40,865 bases of DNA from Phycisphaeraceae bacterium (GTDB lineage: Bacteria; Planctomycetota; Phycisphaerae; Phycisphaerales; Zrk34), in NCBI GenBank assembly GCA_028277685.1, contig JANQFT010000525.1, forward strand, positions 1 through 40,865, given 5' to 3'. The notes beneath the pieces were generated by a model. It did no database searches and had not been told where the DNA came from. It saw only the letters and a list, made by a program, of their open reading frames with translations. Made by a program: the position numbers and the translations under genes. Below, in pieces: positions 32,110-40,118 of the stretch; position 1 is the stretch's first letter; each line of letters begins with the position of its first letter.

Positions 32110-32640
32110 TCAAGCCTTATTGGCCAGGGCGAACTTGCCACGCTCGGCCTTGATGAACCGACTGGCTTTACCTTTGACCTTGATCTCACGCGAGATCGCG
32201 GCGTAGAGCGTGTTCTCAGGCGTCTTGCCAGCGCGCGGCGTCCACAAGCCTCGTTGGGCAGCCAGGTCGACGATGTCTTTGCATCGCATCGGGTCGCCGG
32301 TCCCCAGCGACAGCAAGTGCGCCGCTGCGTCAAGCAGGCTCATTGGTTTCGCCTTATCGGCATCACGCTTGCCCCCGGTCGCGCCACGTTTGCCCGTGTT
32401 GCGTTCGGGCGTGTGCTTGGCGTCCTTGGTCGCCTTCGCGGCGCTCTTGACGCCCTGGGCCGCGTCGACCAACGGTTTGCGCAGTCGCTGAGCGCTCTTG
32501 ATGCGGATGACCTTGCCGGTCTTTACGCTCGTACCTTCCCAGCCACCGTTGTCGTGCTCGCGCGTGATCTTCACCGGGACAAGGTTGCTCGCAACTTTCA
32601 CCAGATACGTCGCGCCAATCTGTACGTCGGACTTCTTCAT
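32110..32640 (-). CDS. HARE-HTH domain protein
   Basis: A 176-residue protein on the strand opposite to its neighbours. The C-terminal 75 residues (MSLLDAAAHLLS, then MRCKDIVDLAAQRGLW, GKTPENTLYAAISREI, ERGKFAL) fit the HARE winged-helix domain, known from RNA polymerase delta subunit and restriction or chromatin proteins and thought to recognise DNA features. A lysine-rich linker (about 65-97) joins it to an N-terminal beta domain (GATYLVKVASNLVPVKITREH). AAGGAG precedes the ATG. It converges on the methyltransferase gene, 8 bases apart, so a link to DNA modification is possible. Confidence 0.75.
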   Translation of the reverse strand: MKKSDVQIGATYLVKVASNLVPVKITREHDNGGWEGTSVKTGKVIRIKSAQRLRKPLVDAAQGVKSAAKATKDAKHTPERNTGKRGATGGKRDADKAKPMSLLDAAAHLLSLGTGDPMRCKDIVDLAAQRGLWTPRAGKTPENTLYAAISREIKVKGKASRFIKAERGKFALANKA

Positions 32641-32676
32641 CGCATGTCTCCTTGTTGGAGGGTGGAAGAAAAATGC

Positions 32677-32916
32677 TCAGCGACATTCGCTGAGCAGGTC
32701 TTCGATCTCTTGCGTCTCGCCGTTGGAGAGAAAGGCGAGCGTTTCGATCAACATCTCTCGGACGTGTCCGAGGTCTCCGGGGTAGCCCCAGTCCTTGGGA
32801 TTCGCCTTCGCGGCGAACTTGTGCTTGTCGAGTTCGAGCTCGATCCAGTCCGTCACGCGGGCGATGTCGTCGCGGCGCTCGTCGTAGAGTTCACTGGCGG
32901 TTTGTTTCGTGGCCAT
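32677..32916 (-). CDS. Small hypothetical protein
   Basis: A 79-residue acidic, helical protein (ELYDERRDDIARVTDWIELELDKH, LGHVREMLIETLAFL). It is not assigned to a family. AAAGGA precedes the ATG, and it is the second gene of a three-gene leftward cluster ending in the HARE-HTH gene. It may be a partner of that protein. Confidence 0.65.
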   Translation of the reverse strand: MATKQTASELYDERRDDIARVTDWIELELDKHKFAAKANPKDWGYPGDLGHVREMLIETLAFLSNGETQEIEDLLSECR

Positions 32917-32934
32917 GGCGTGGTCCTTTCCGTT

Positions 32935-33204
32935 TCAGTCCTGGAAACGTTGAAGTTCGCGGAAGTAGTCGTGGACCATGCTGTTGGTGCCGCGCCCGCC
33001 GTCAGTGCGCTGTTGTGCTTCGATGGCGATCTGGAACAGGTCGTCATCGCTGACGGCGCTGGGCAGTTGCCATGTCTTCCAGGCTTGTTGACCTTTCTCG
33101 GGGTTGCGGAGAATCGAGTCGATCCGGATGGTGGGACTGGCGGGACCTTTCTCGACGGTGAGGTGGCCCGCTGCCCCTTCGAATTCGATTCGCGTAATCA
33201 GCAT
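32935..33204 (-). CDS. Small hypothetical protein
   Basis: An 89-residue protein beginning MLITRIEFEGAAGHLTVEKG, with a beta-rich N-terminal half and a helical end. No family is recognised. AAGGAG lies 7 bases before the ATG. It is the first gene of the leftward HARE-HTH cluster and diverges from the terminase operon across about 130 bases that should contain both promoters. Confidence 0.65.
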   Translation of the reverse strand: MLITRIEFEGAAGHLTVEKGPASPTIRIDSILRNPEKGQQAWKTWQLPSAVSDDDLFQIAIEAQQRTDGGRGTNSMVHDYFRELQRFQD

Positions 33205-33334
33205 GGCCTATCTCCTTGTGGCGGCTTGCGTTACACACACATTCAGCCATGGAATCGCCAATCCATCAAGGCAATTAACCAACTGTGGACAAGGAACTTA
33301 CGGATCTGTGGGTTTAGGCGCAGGAGCCAGAGAT

Positions 33335-33544
33335 ATGACCGCTGAATCCCTGAAAATCACGGCCCTGACGCCGGATCAGGCAGCCAAAATCCTCGCCTCC
33401 ACCTACCGGCGGCGCGTGACCGTCGAACAGGTCCGCCGAGTGGCCGAGGAGGCTCGGATCGTTCGGGCGGACGGGACGTTCAGCCTGATCGAGTACGTGG
33501 CCTACCTGGCTCGGGAGGTTACCGGTGCCCCCGGAAGTCATTAA
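33335..33544 (+). CDS. Probable terminase small subunit-like HTH protein
   Basis: A 69-residue protein (LTPDQAAKILASTYRRRVTVEQVRRVAEEARIVRADGTFSLIEYVAYLAR) with a helix-turn-helix-like pattern. It lies directly before, and overlaps by 20 bases, the large terminase gene, the usual place of the small subunit that recognises packaging sites. GGAG lies 9 bases before the ATG. It is short for a complete small subunit, so it may be only a DNA-binding module. Confidence 0.6.
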   Translation: MTAESLKITALTPDQAAKILASTYRRRVTVEQVRRVAEEARIVRADGTFSLIEYVAYLAREVTGAPGSH

Positions 33545-35813
33545 CCCACGGAAGCTGCGCCCGGCCGACCTGCTCCGTTTGGTCAACGCGACTGAACTCG
33601 CTACTTCCGAGGGCGGCAGTTCCGGGGGCGTGCTGACCGAGTTTCAGCTGCGCCGGCACCGCAATCAGGCGGGGTACACCATTGGCGATGCGCGAACGGT
33701 AGACCTGTTCTGTTACGCCGCGTGGCTGACGCTGGAGTATTTCAAGCCGAAGACCGAGCCGCTGACCTACGAAGAGCAGAAGGCACGTCAAGCCGAGCGT
33801 AACGCTGAAGCCGTTCGCGCCGCGCAGGATATCGGTGAAATTCCCGCCGTCGTCGATCCTCAGCGCAAAGCGCGATGCGAAGCATCGTTTCGTGAGTTCT
33901 GCGAAACCTACTTCGCGGAGGTCTTCTACCTGCCATGGTCCGACGATCACCTGCGAGTGATCGACAAGATCGAGAAGGCCGTGCGCACGGGCGGTCTGTT
34001 CGCCATGGCCATGCCACGTGGGTCGGGCAAGACGGTGCTGTGCCAGACGGCAGTGTTGTGGTCCGCGCTGATCGGCGCGACGCCATTTGTCTGCCTGATC
34101 GCCGCTAGCGCTGAACGCGCCCGCGACTTGCTGGAGAACATCAAGGTCTGGCTGGAGACCAACCCGCTGCTGCAGGCCGACTTCCCCGAGGTCACGTATC
34201 CGATCCAATGCCTAGAGCGGATCACCAACCGGCAGAAGGGCCAAAAGTATAAGGGCGAGCCGACGCGGATCGACTGGGCGTCGGATCGCATCGTGTTGCC
34301 GACCATTGCGGGATCGAAAGCGTCGGGCGTCGTCATTTCCTCCAGCGGCATGAAGGGCAGCGACATTCGTGGGCAGAACTACGCCCGCGCCGATGGCCAG
34401 GTCGTGCGCCCGCAGTTGGTGATGGTTGATGACCCGCAGACGACCGAGTCGGCCTGGTCGCCGTCGCAGTCACAACGGCGCGAGGCGATTCTGGCCGGTG
34501 ATGTGCTGGGGATGGCCGGTCCGGGAAGAAAAATTGCTGGTCTGATGGCCTGCACTGTGATCCGCCCGGCGGACATGGCGGACAACATCCTCGACCGTGA
34601 GAAGCATCCTGAATGGCAAGGCGAACGGACGAAGATGGTCTACGCCTTTCCCTCGAGCGAGAAGCTGTGGGCAAAATATGCGGAGCTTCGTGCCGACTCG
34701 CTCCGCAACGATGGTGACGGTGGTGAAGCGACCGAGTTCTACATCGCCAACCGTGACGCGATGGACAAGGGGGCCGTGATTGCCTGGCCACAGCGGTTCA
34801 ATGAGGACGAAGCCAGCGCAATCCAGCACGCGATGAACCTGCGGTATCGCGACGAGGCTGCATTCTTCGCTGAGTACCAGAACGAGCCGATCGTCGAGGA
34901 GATCGGTGAGGAGATGCTCGCCCCGGAAGCTATCGCATCGAAATTCAACGGCTATCTTCCAAGGGAGATTCCCATCGGCTGCAACCATCTGACGATGTTC
35001 GTCGACGTGCAGCAGAAGGTGCTGTTCTGGATGCTTTGCGCGTGGGAGGACAACTTCACCGGCTACATAGTGGACTACGGCACTTGGCCCGAGCAGAAGC
35101 GGGCATACTTCACGTTGCGGGATGTTCATTCCACGCTGGGTCGCGCTACGCCTGGCGCGGGCCTTGAGGGTCAGATCTTCAGCGGACTGGAAAAACTCAC
35201 GACCGAGCAACTCTCTCGCGCGTTTCGGCGCGAAGACGGCGCGGAGATGCGGATCGACCGCTGCCTGATCGACGCCAACTGGGGACAGTCCACTGACGTG
35301 GTCTACCAGTTCTGTCGACAGAGCAGCTTCGCCGGCATTCTTCTGCCCAGTCACGGCAAGTATGTCGGTGCGTCGAGCGTGCCGTTCAGCGAATACAAAC
35401 GCAAACGCGGCGACCGCGTCGGTCTGCACTGGCGTATCCCGAATACCATCGGCCGTCGCCAGGTGCGGCATGTGCTGGTCGACACGAACTACTGGAAGAC
35501 GTTCGTCCACGCCCGTCTGGCTGTCGCCATGGGCGATCCGGGTTGTCTGTCGCTCTTTGGCTGCGACGACAAGGCCCATCGCCTGCTGGCTGATCATCTG
35601 ACGGCTGAATACCGCGTCAAGACCGTCGCTCGCGATCGGACCGTTGATGAATGGAAGCTGCGTGCCACCCGCCCGGACAACCACTGGCTGGACTGTTTGG
35701 TCGGCTGCGCGGTGGCCGCATCCATCCACGGGGCATCACTGCCGGGTGTCGCCGGTGGACCGACGCGGCCAAAGCAGCGCATCAAGCTTTCGGCGTTGCA
35801 GGGGAAAAGGTGA
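33525..35813 (+). CDS. terL: Terminase large subunit
   Basis: A 762-residue packaging motor. The ATPase has AMPRGSGKTVL (Walker A at 164-170), LIAASAERARDLLENI, and QLVMVDDPQT (Walker B at about 299-305). The C-terminal nuclease half has TMFVDVQ and later acidic residues (LIDANWGQSTDVVY). It cuts phage DNA and pumps it into heads. It starts at GTG 33525 with GGGAGG upstream. The N-terminal 110 residues are an additional domain. The protein is longer than the usual 450-650 residues and resembles GpA-like large terminases in size. Confidence 0.88.
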   Translation: MPPEVINPRKLRPADLLRLVNATELATSEGGSSGGVLTEFQLRRHRNQAGYTIGDARTVDLFCYAAWLTLEYFKPKTEPLTYEEQKARQAERNAEAVRAAQDIGEIPAVVDPQRKARCEASFREFCETYFAEVFYLPWSDDHLRVIDKIEKAVRTGGLFAMAMPRGSGKTVLCQTAVLWSALIGATPFVCLIAASAERARDLLENIKVWLETNPLLQADFPEVTYPIQCLERITNRQKGQKYKGEPTRIDWASDRIVLPTIAGSKASGVVISSSGMKGSDIRGQNYARADGQVVRPQLVMVDDPQTTESAWSPSQSQRREAILAGDVLGMAGPGRKIAGLMACTVIRPADMADNILDREKHPEWQGERTKMVYAFPSSEKLWAKYAELRADSLRNDGDGGEATEFYIANRDAMDKGAVIAWPQRFNEDEASAIQHAMNLRYRDEAAFFAEYQNEPIVEEIGEEMLAPEAIASKFNGYLPREIPIGCNHLTMFVDVQQKVLFWMLCAWEDNFTGYIVDYGTWPEQKRAYFTLRDVHSTLGRATPGAGLEGQIFSGLEKLTTEQLSRAFRREDGAEMRIDRCLIDANWGQSTDVVYQFCRQSSFAGILLPSHGKYVGASSVPFSEYKRKRGDRVGLHWRIPNTIGRRQVRHVLVDTNYWKTFVHARLAVAMGDPGCLSLFGCDDKAHRLLADHLTAEYRVKTVARDRTVDEWKLRATRPDNHWLDCLVGCAVAASIHGASLPGVAGGPTRPKQRIKLSALQGKR

Positions 35814-35815
35814 CT

Positions 35816-35995
35816 GTGAACCAGACTTCGAAAGCAAAGGCAGCATCGACGCCACACGTAGGTCTGGTCTGCCGACACTGCGGTTGCCAGCACTTTCGCA
35901 CGGTATATACGCGCCGGCGCAACAATGGCATCATCCGCCGAAAGCGATGCCGCAACTGTGGGAAGCCGATCACGACGCGAGAGAAGGCTATATGA
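35816..35995 (+). CDS. Small zinc-ribbon protein
   Basis: A 59-residue protein with two CxxC pairs (CRHCGCQHFRTVYTRRR, then RKRCRNCGKPITTRE), an Ogr/NrdR-like basic zinc ribbon that probably binds nucleic acid. It starts at GTG 35816, or at GTG 35810, which overlaps the terminase stop; AAAAGG precedes the first. It is the last rightward gene before the reversed cargo operon. It may be a late-gene activator, as Ogr is in P2-like phages. Confidence 0.6.
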   Translation: MNQTSKAKAASTPHVGLVCRHCGCQHFRTVYTRRRNNGIIRRKRCRNCGKPITTREKAI

Positions 35996-36211
35996 GTAGA
36001 CAAGTCAAACCGGAACACGACCACTGGTGCTTTCGCCCAGTTAGCCCCCGCGCGTCGCCTCGGACCTGCTTTGCCCCATACTCTCGACTCTCACTGCCAG
36101 AAGGCTGTGCGGGTAAATAACGTCGTTCGAAGAAGGGCCGGTTACTAAACGCAGGGCATCGAAAATCCGCCGGGGACGTAATCGTGTTAGCACCCGTCTG
36201 CCAAATGAACG
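35996..36211. other. Intergenic region before the reversed cargo operon
   Basis: About 215 bases between the zinc-ribbon gene and the terminator hairpin. No gene or repeat is convincing on either strand. TGCGGGTAAATAACG near 36108 is a degenerate match to the 15-mer CTGCGGCAAATAACC found at 23247 and 40369. The cargo junction should lie in or near this interval. Confidence 0.4.
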
Positions 36212-36243
36212 AAGACCCGGGGTGCTCAACACCGGGTCTTTGG
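36212..36243. terminator. Bidirectional terminator-like hairpin
   Basis: AAGACCCGGGGTG (36212-36224) pairs with CACCGGGTCTT (36230-36240) with two bulged bases and a five-base loop, followed on the plus strand by TTTGGGTT. It lies between the rightward terminase/zinc-ribbon genes and the end of the leftward cargo operon, where a shared terminator is expected. The U tracts are short, so efficiency is uncertain. Confidence 0.55.
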
Positions 36244-36305
36244 GTTGGAGTGGAATACAGCCTAGCTAGGTTGTCAGAGCCCACCGGCAACACTATCGAT
36301 TACAG

Positions 36306-36557
36306 TCATACATGTGCACCTCCTTCCAACGTTGATGGCGGCCATGTTTGCCATTGCATGTGGGCCACCTTGCGAGACAGGTCTGCTTCACTCGTAGCTC
36401 GCACCCAGACCACGCAACTCGGGTCTTCAATACAGACGAGCTCAAACCAGCCGGGATGAAGCTCTTCGTGCGGACGCAAGGCCTGACGGTGGACGGGATG
36501 CCCGTCCCAATCAGCGATCCGACCGATCAAACGGAAATGGCGTGTCCTAGGATGCAT
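36306..36557 (-). CDS. Hypothetical protein, last gene of the cargo operon
   Basis: An 83-residue protein (MHPRTRHFRLIGRIADWDGHP, then WFELVCIEDPSCVVWVRATSEADLSRKVAHM) with a beta-hairpin-like and helical composition. I do not recognise it. AAGGA lies 9 bases before the ATG at 36557, and it overlaps the previous gene by 31 bases, which supports coupled translation. Its role in the symporter-methyltransferase operon is unknown. Confidence 0.5.
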   Translation of the reverse strand: MHPRTRHFRLIGRIADWDGHPVHRQALRPHEELHPGWFELVCIEDPSCVVWVRATSEADLSRKVAHMQWQTWPPSTLEGGAHV

Positions 36558-36808
36558 CTCAGCTGTTCCTTCCAGTCGGCTGGGGAATACTGACGCCCAC
36601 GCCAGCGGTTGTTGCCGTGTCGCACCGTGCGACCACGTCTCATCAGTTCGATGTGGCTCACGATGGGCCACGCCGACCCATATCTACAGCGACAACGGTT
36701 TGGCACGTAATCAATATCTATTAGGTCGTTGAAGGAATGTGGGCAGCTACGGTTCGCCCACTTGTTCGGATGGGTGAATACCGAGCGAGCTAAGATGCCA
36801 TATGCCAA
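36527..36808 (-). CDS. Hypothetical small protein of the cargo operon
   Basis: A 93-residue protein that begins with TTG inside the end of the methyltransferase gene (19-base overlap). It contains CPHSFNDLIDIDYVPNRCRCRYG, in which the cysteines could bind a metal, and ends in a basic helix (YSPADWKEQLRCILGHAIS). A start at ATG 36643 would give only the last 38 residues. There is no clear ribosome binding site. Support comes mainly from the chain of overlapping genes and the plausible composition. Confidence 0.45.
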   Translation of the reverse strand: MAYGILARSVFTHPNKWANRSCPHSFNDLIDIDYVPNRCRCRYGSAWPIVSHIELMRRGRTVRHGNNRWRGRQYSPADWKEQLRCILGHAISV

Positions 36809-38490
36809 AAAGTGAAATGCCCTTGCCCATCGTTGATGAGCATTCGAAACTTTGGACGTGAAGTGATTTCATGCCCCGTGTTTGTACTGAAGATGCGCTT
36901 GCCTCGCCGGTTGTTGCGCGCCACAATAATTTTCTTTTCTTCTGCTGAGTCCCGGAATCGACGAGCGTCTTCCGACACTCGTGAAGCGACCAGGGGTTCC
37001 TTGCGCTGGTTCAGCACTTTCTCCGCTTGTGCCTGGTCGATTGCCGCTCTCAGTGCCTTTTCTATGTCTGCTGCGGTTGCATCGTCAGACAGTTGATCCG
37101 CATACTGTGCTCGTGCTCGCTCGATGAATTCGGCGGACTTTTCATCGTCATCGGCGGTCATATAGATGCGTTTTGCTTCATCCCACTTGATTCCTCGCCC
37201 AGTCTGGGAAGTGGCTAGTGATTGGATGAGCTCACTCACTCGCCCGCCCGGAGCTGAGAATTGGCGAACGCTCTGTTGTTGAGTGACTCGCGTTCCGTCT
37301 TCAACAACATGATCAAAGAGCCATAGCTGGCCATCGCCGCGAACTCCGATTGATAGGTTTTCCCAACTCGGATAAGCAAGAAGATCGTCAGAGTCTGTCC
37401 GACATGGTGCTGTCGCGTTCGCTTCGTCTGAGCATGTCGCTACTGTGTATGCAAGCGTAGTGGCTTCGTCATAGGGCTTTCTGAGGCGGTATTCATGTTC
37501 GATGATCTCGATGGGTTCGAAGCCAACAAGCTTTGCACGCAAATGCTCAGCCGTCATGCTCTTGATTTCGAGAAGGCGGATTGAACATCCAGCGCCAATC
37601 GATGATTGATGATCTGTAACGGGGTGCACTAGCGATTCGTCGTTTACGAAACGGTAGGTGTATCGGCGAATCAACACATGCCCACCTTCATCAGCAAGAA
37701 TTCTTACCCAGAGCTGGTCGCGTTTCGGTTTATGACTGAGGAGCCGAAGGGGATTCGTGACAAAACGAGCTCGCGAATCAGACTTTGCCGTTTGCTCTTG
37801 AGAGAAATCTGCGTCAGTCTGCTGATGGAGCAGTGTCTCCAGCAGGATAACATCACCCGGCCGAAGCGCGTGTCGAAGATTTCGTAGCATTAGGGCTTCA
37901 TCGAGATTCCCCAGCGTATTCCCGATGAAGAGGACAACAGTCGGGGTGTCGCCAAGTTCTGCACGCAGAAGCTTTAGACTCGGGTTATGCTCGAAGCTGC
38001 ACTGGCGCGTCTTGACAGTCGAGTTTGGGAATTCGTCTCTAAACGATGCACCCGCTGTCCGTACCAAGTCCAATGACACGTCTACAAGTCGCACGTCCAA
38101 CCGATTACACGCACTGGAGTCCAGCAACGCACGGCAAATCGAAACCTCTCTCGTACCCGTCCCGCAGCCAAGGACCAAAACACCTAGCCTCTTGGGGACA
38201 CGAGAGCAGTATGCGGTGAGCTGTCGGACCATCTCCTTGTCGATCTTGTCGATTGGGCCGAACTGCGGGTTGCTAAACACCCGTGTCACTTGACCCAAGG
38301 CGGAGTTGGAACTGCGGGTGAGTTTCACCCAGAGCTCTGCACCATCATGTACGCGGTAGAGCACATCTTGTGGGAGAGGACTGTCTTTGCCGAGCGCTTC
38401 GTACAACTTGTCTGTCACGTCGTCGAGTGGTGTACCATCGTCGAGGGATCGATCCATGCTCCTTGAACTAAGGCGTGTGCGTGGCATCAT
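36790..38490 (-). CDS. EgtD-like SAM-dependent methyltransferase with C-terminal extension
   Basis: A 566-residue protein. Residues 25-350 match the histidine-specific methyltransferase family (EgtD, Methyltransf_33): LGVLVLGCGTGTREVSIC (SAM motif near 103-120), LVDVSLDLVRTA (135-146) and the hallmark VVLFIGNTLGNLDEALML (185-202) with ALRPGDVILLETLL. EgtD itself trimethylates histidine for ergothioneine; this protein lacks an EgtB partner nearby, so the substrate may differ. From about residue 370 a C-terminal region of about 200 residues is unlike EgtD: ENLSIGVRGDGQLWLFDHVVEDG, then a long charged helix region. GAGGA precedes two adjacent ATGs, at 38490 and 38487. It overlaps the symporter gene by 23 bases, so the two products probably work together. 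Base composition is visibly less GC-rich than the flanking phage genes. Confidence 0.75.
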   Translation of the reverse strand: MMPRTRLSSRSMDRSLDDGTPLDDVTDKLYEALGKDSPLPQDVLYRVHDGAELWVKLTRSSNSALGQVTRVFSNPQFGPIDKIDKEMVRQLTAYCSRVPKRLGVLVLGCGTGTREVSICRALLDSSACNRLDVRLVDVSLDLVRTAGASFRDEFPNSTVKTRQCSFEHNPSLKLLRAELGDTPTVVLFIGNTLGNLDEALMLRNLRHALRPGDVILLETLLHQQTDADFSQEQTAKSDSRARFVTNPLRLLSHKPKRDQLWVRILADEGGHVLIRRYTYRFVNDESLVHPVTDHQSSIGAGCSIRLLEIKSMTAEHLRAKLVGFEPIEIIEHEYRLRKPYDEATTLAYTVATCSDEANATAPCRTDSDDLLAYPSWENLSIGVRGDGQLWLFDHVVEDGTRVTQQQSVRQFSAPGGRVSELIQSLATSQTGRGIKWDEAKRIYMTADDDEKSAEFIERARAQYADQLSDDATAADIEKALRAAIDQAQAEKVLNQRKEPLVASRVSEDARRFRDSAEEKKIIVARNNRRGKRIFSTNTGHEITSRPKFRMLINDGQGHFTFWHMAS

Positions 38491-39823
38491 GGTCCTCGCG
38501 TGCTACCAGAGACAGTATCAAGACGACAGCGCCGTGCATACCGCAGATGGCAAAGGCGCGATACGGAAACTGCCAACCGAATGCCTCATTGAGGCTGGTG
38601 AAGACAAGAACCAGAATCGCTATTGCGGCCAAGAGCGACTTTCGAACCCGAAGTGCGACCCCCAGCAAGAGGGGTAGCAATACAGCTACGTAGATTATAA
38701 GCGCCGACAGAATTACTGAAAGGATGCGTGGCGCGGCCAAAGCAACAAAGACTGCCAAACATAAAATGACCCCCGTAGCGAGCGTTACTGCGATCCTTCC
38801 TCGTCGAGCTTCAGCCGTTCGTGCCGTGTTCCCAACGTCGAAGGCAAGGGATGTTACAGCGGCAAAGAGTACAGAATCGAGGGTCGAGACGATGGCAGCC
38901 AATACAGCAATCAGAGGTATAACCGCGAAGTCGCCCAACACAGCGTTGAAGTAGATCGGTGCGACTCGATCTGGATTATCGACGGGAAGCCCGGATTCGG
39001 CTGCAGTCACTCCAATAGCGGTAGCCAATGTACCGAAAATGAGGTAGGCCGCGGCGGCGCACAGGCAGCCAATCATTGCGTGTCGTCGTGAAACTGCCGA
39101 ATGGATGCGAACATGAACATCCTGACTCGCTGGCACAAACAACAGCGGAATGCCCAGGAGAAGCACCATGTTCAGAGGCATTCGTGTCGCCTCGAAGGGC
39201 TCGACGGCTCCCTCAAAGCCGGGTGCGATGGTCACAACGATGGCCATTACGCAGACAAATCCGAGCAGCATAAGCACAAACTGCGTCTTGTCTGTCAGCG
39301 TTACGGCGCGGTATCCATTGAAGGCAATATATGACCCAACGGCGATGCCAACTCCTGCGGTTAGCCATGGCGTCGGCACGGGCAGGTACGTGCCGAGAAG
39401 CGTCGCGACCGCGAGGAGTTGGGCAGCGGCGATCAAAGTATAAACTACGAATGACAACAGACCGGCGACTACAGATATGAGACGCCCGCTTCGTTGAAGG
39501 TAGGTGCCAACGCTCAACGCATCAGGGCGAGCACGCAATACTGGGACAAGGACCACGCCACACATGAGTAATGCAAGGGTCGTCGGAATCACGTCGGCCA
39601 ACGCCCACCAACCAAATGTGTAACCGACCGATGGAAGGTTTAACATCGCGGCCCCGCCTACGAACGTCGCTGACAAACCAGCGGTCAGGCCAAACCAGCC
39701 GTAGTCTCGTCGGCCGACGGCGAAGGTCTCAGTCGCCTCATCCTTGACTGTTCGTCGGAAGAAATAGGGCAGGACTACGAGCAGTAAGAATACGATGAGC
39801 AGCACAGCAGCAGTGAAGTCCAT
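38468..39823 (-). CDS. Sodium:solute symporter family protein (SSF/SSS)
   Basis: A 451-residue polytopic membrane protein with about 12-13 hydrophobic segments. Family features are the N-terminal FAVGRRDYGWFGLTAGLSATFVGGAA (related to the YFxAGR-x-x-x-W pattern), LTDKTQFVLMLLG (an SSF signature-like helix), VPASQDVHVRIHSA and ALVSTLDSVLFAA-like (here AAIVSTLDSVLFAAVTS), which contains sodium-site serines. It should couple sodium to solute uptake, or act as a sensor derived from such a transporter. AAAGG lies 10 bases before the ATG at 39823. It is the first gene of a reversed four-gene operon lying between terminase and portal genes. The solute is unknown; a betaine-, amino-acid- or histidine-like substrate would suit the EgtD-like partner. 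Confidence 0.8.
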   Translation of the reverse strand: MDFTAAVLLIVFLLLVVLPYFFRRTVKDEATETFAVGRRDYGWFGLTAGLSATFVGGAAMLNLPSVGYTFGWWALADVIPTTLALLMCGVVLVPVLRARPDALSVGTYLQRSGRLISVVAGLLSFVVYTLIAAAQLLAVATLLGTYLPVPTPWLTAGVGIAVGSYIAFNGYRAVTLTDKTQFVLMLLGFVCVMAIVVTIAPGFEGAVEPFEATRMPLNMVLLLGIPLLFVPASQDVHVRIHSAVSRRHAMIGCLCAAAAYLIFGTLATAIGVTAAESGLPVDNPDRVAPIYFNAVLGDFAVIPLIAVLAAIVSTLDSVLFAAVTSLAFDVGNTARTAEARRGRIAVTLATGVILCLAVFVALAAPRILSVILSALIIYVAVLLPLLLGVALRVRKSLLAAIAILVLVFTSLNEAFGWQFPYRAFAICGMHGAVVLILSLVAREDHDATHTP

Positions 39824-40118
39824 TGAGTGCGCCTTTCGCTCTGTTGCCTCTTCAAAGAACGTTATGGGTGTGTGTGGGGAATTGCGTGACCGCCTACTGT
39901 GTGATGCAACCATCTATGGCATAGAACTTTGCAGCATACACAGGCATTCGGCGACGTGATGCGGCTGCTATGGGCAACCCATATGAAACACAGCTAGGCA
40001 ATAACTGATCGGCATGGGCCAAGACGCTGTCGGTTGGTCGAGCCGTGGATTTGGCACTTAAGGGCGTACGTTTCTTCCCTTCCGCCACCAGCAGTATCGA
40101 ACCGGCTTCAAATGGAGT
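39824..40118. other. Promoter side of the cargo operon and right junction
   Basis: About 295 bases without a convincing gene. It should contain the leftward promoter of the symporter operon. The composition returns to that of the phage genes near 40150, so the right junction of the inserted segment is probably within or just after this stretch. I see no clear direct repeats marking it. Confidence 0.4.

Noticed and set aside
30680-32640. Restriction-modification system from the methyltransferase and the HARE-HTH protein
   Set aside because: The HARE-HTH protein shows no nuclease domain and the genes are convergent, so there is no restriction partner to support it.
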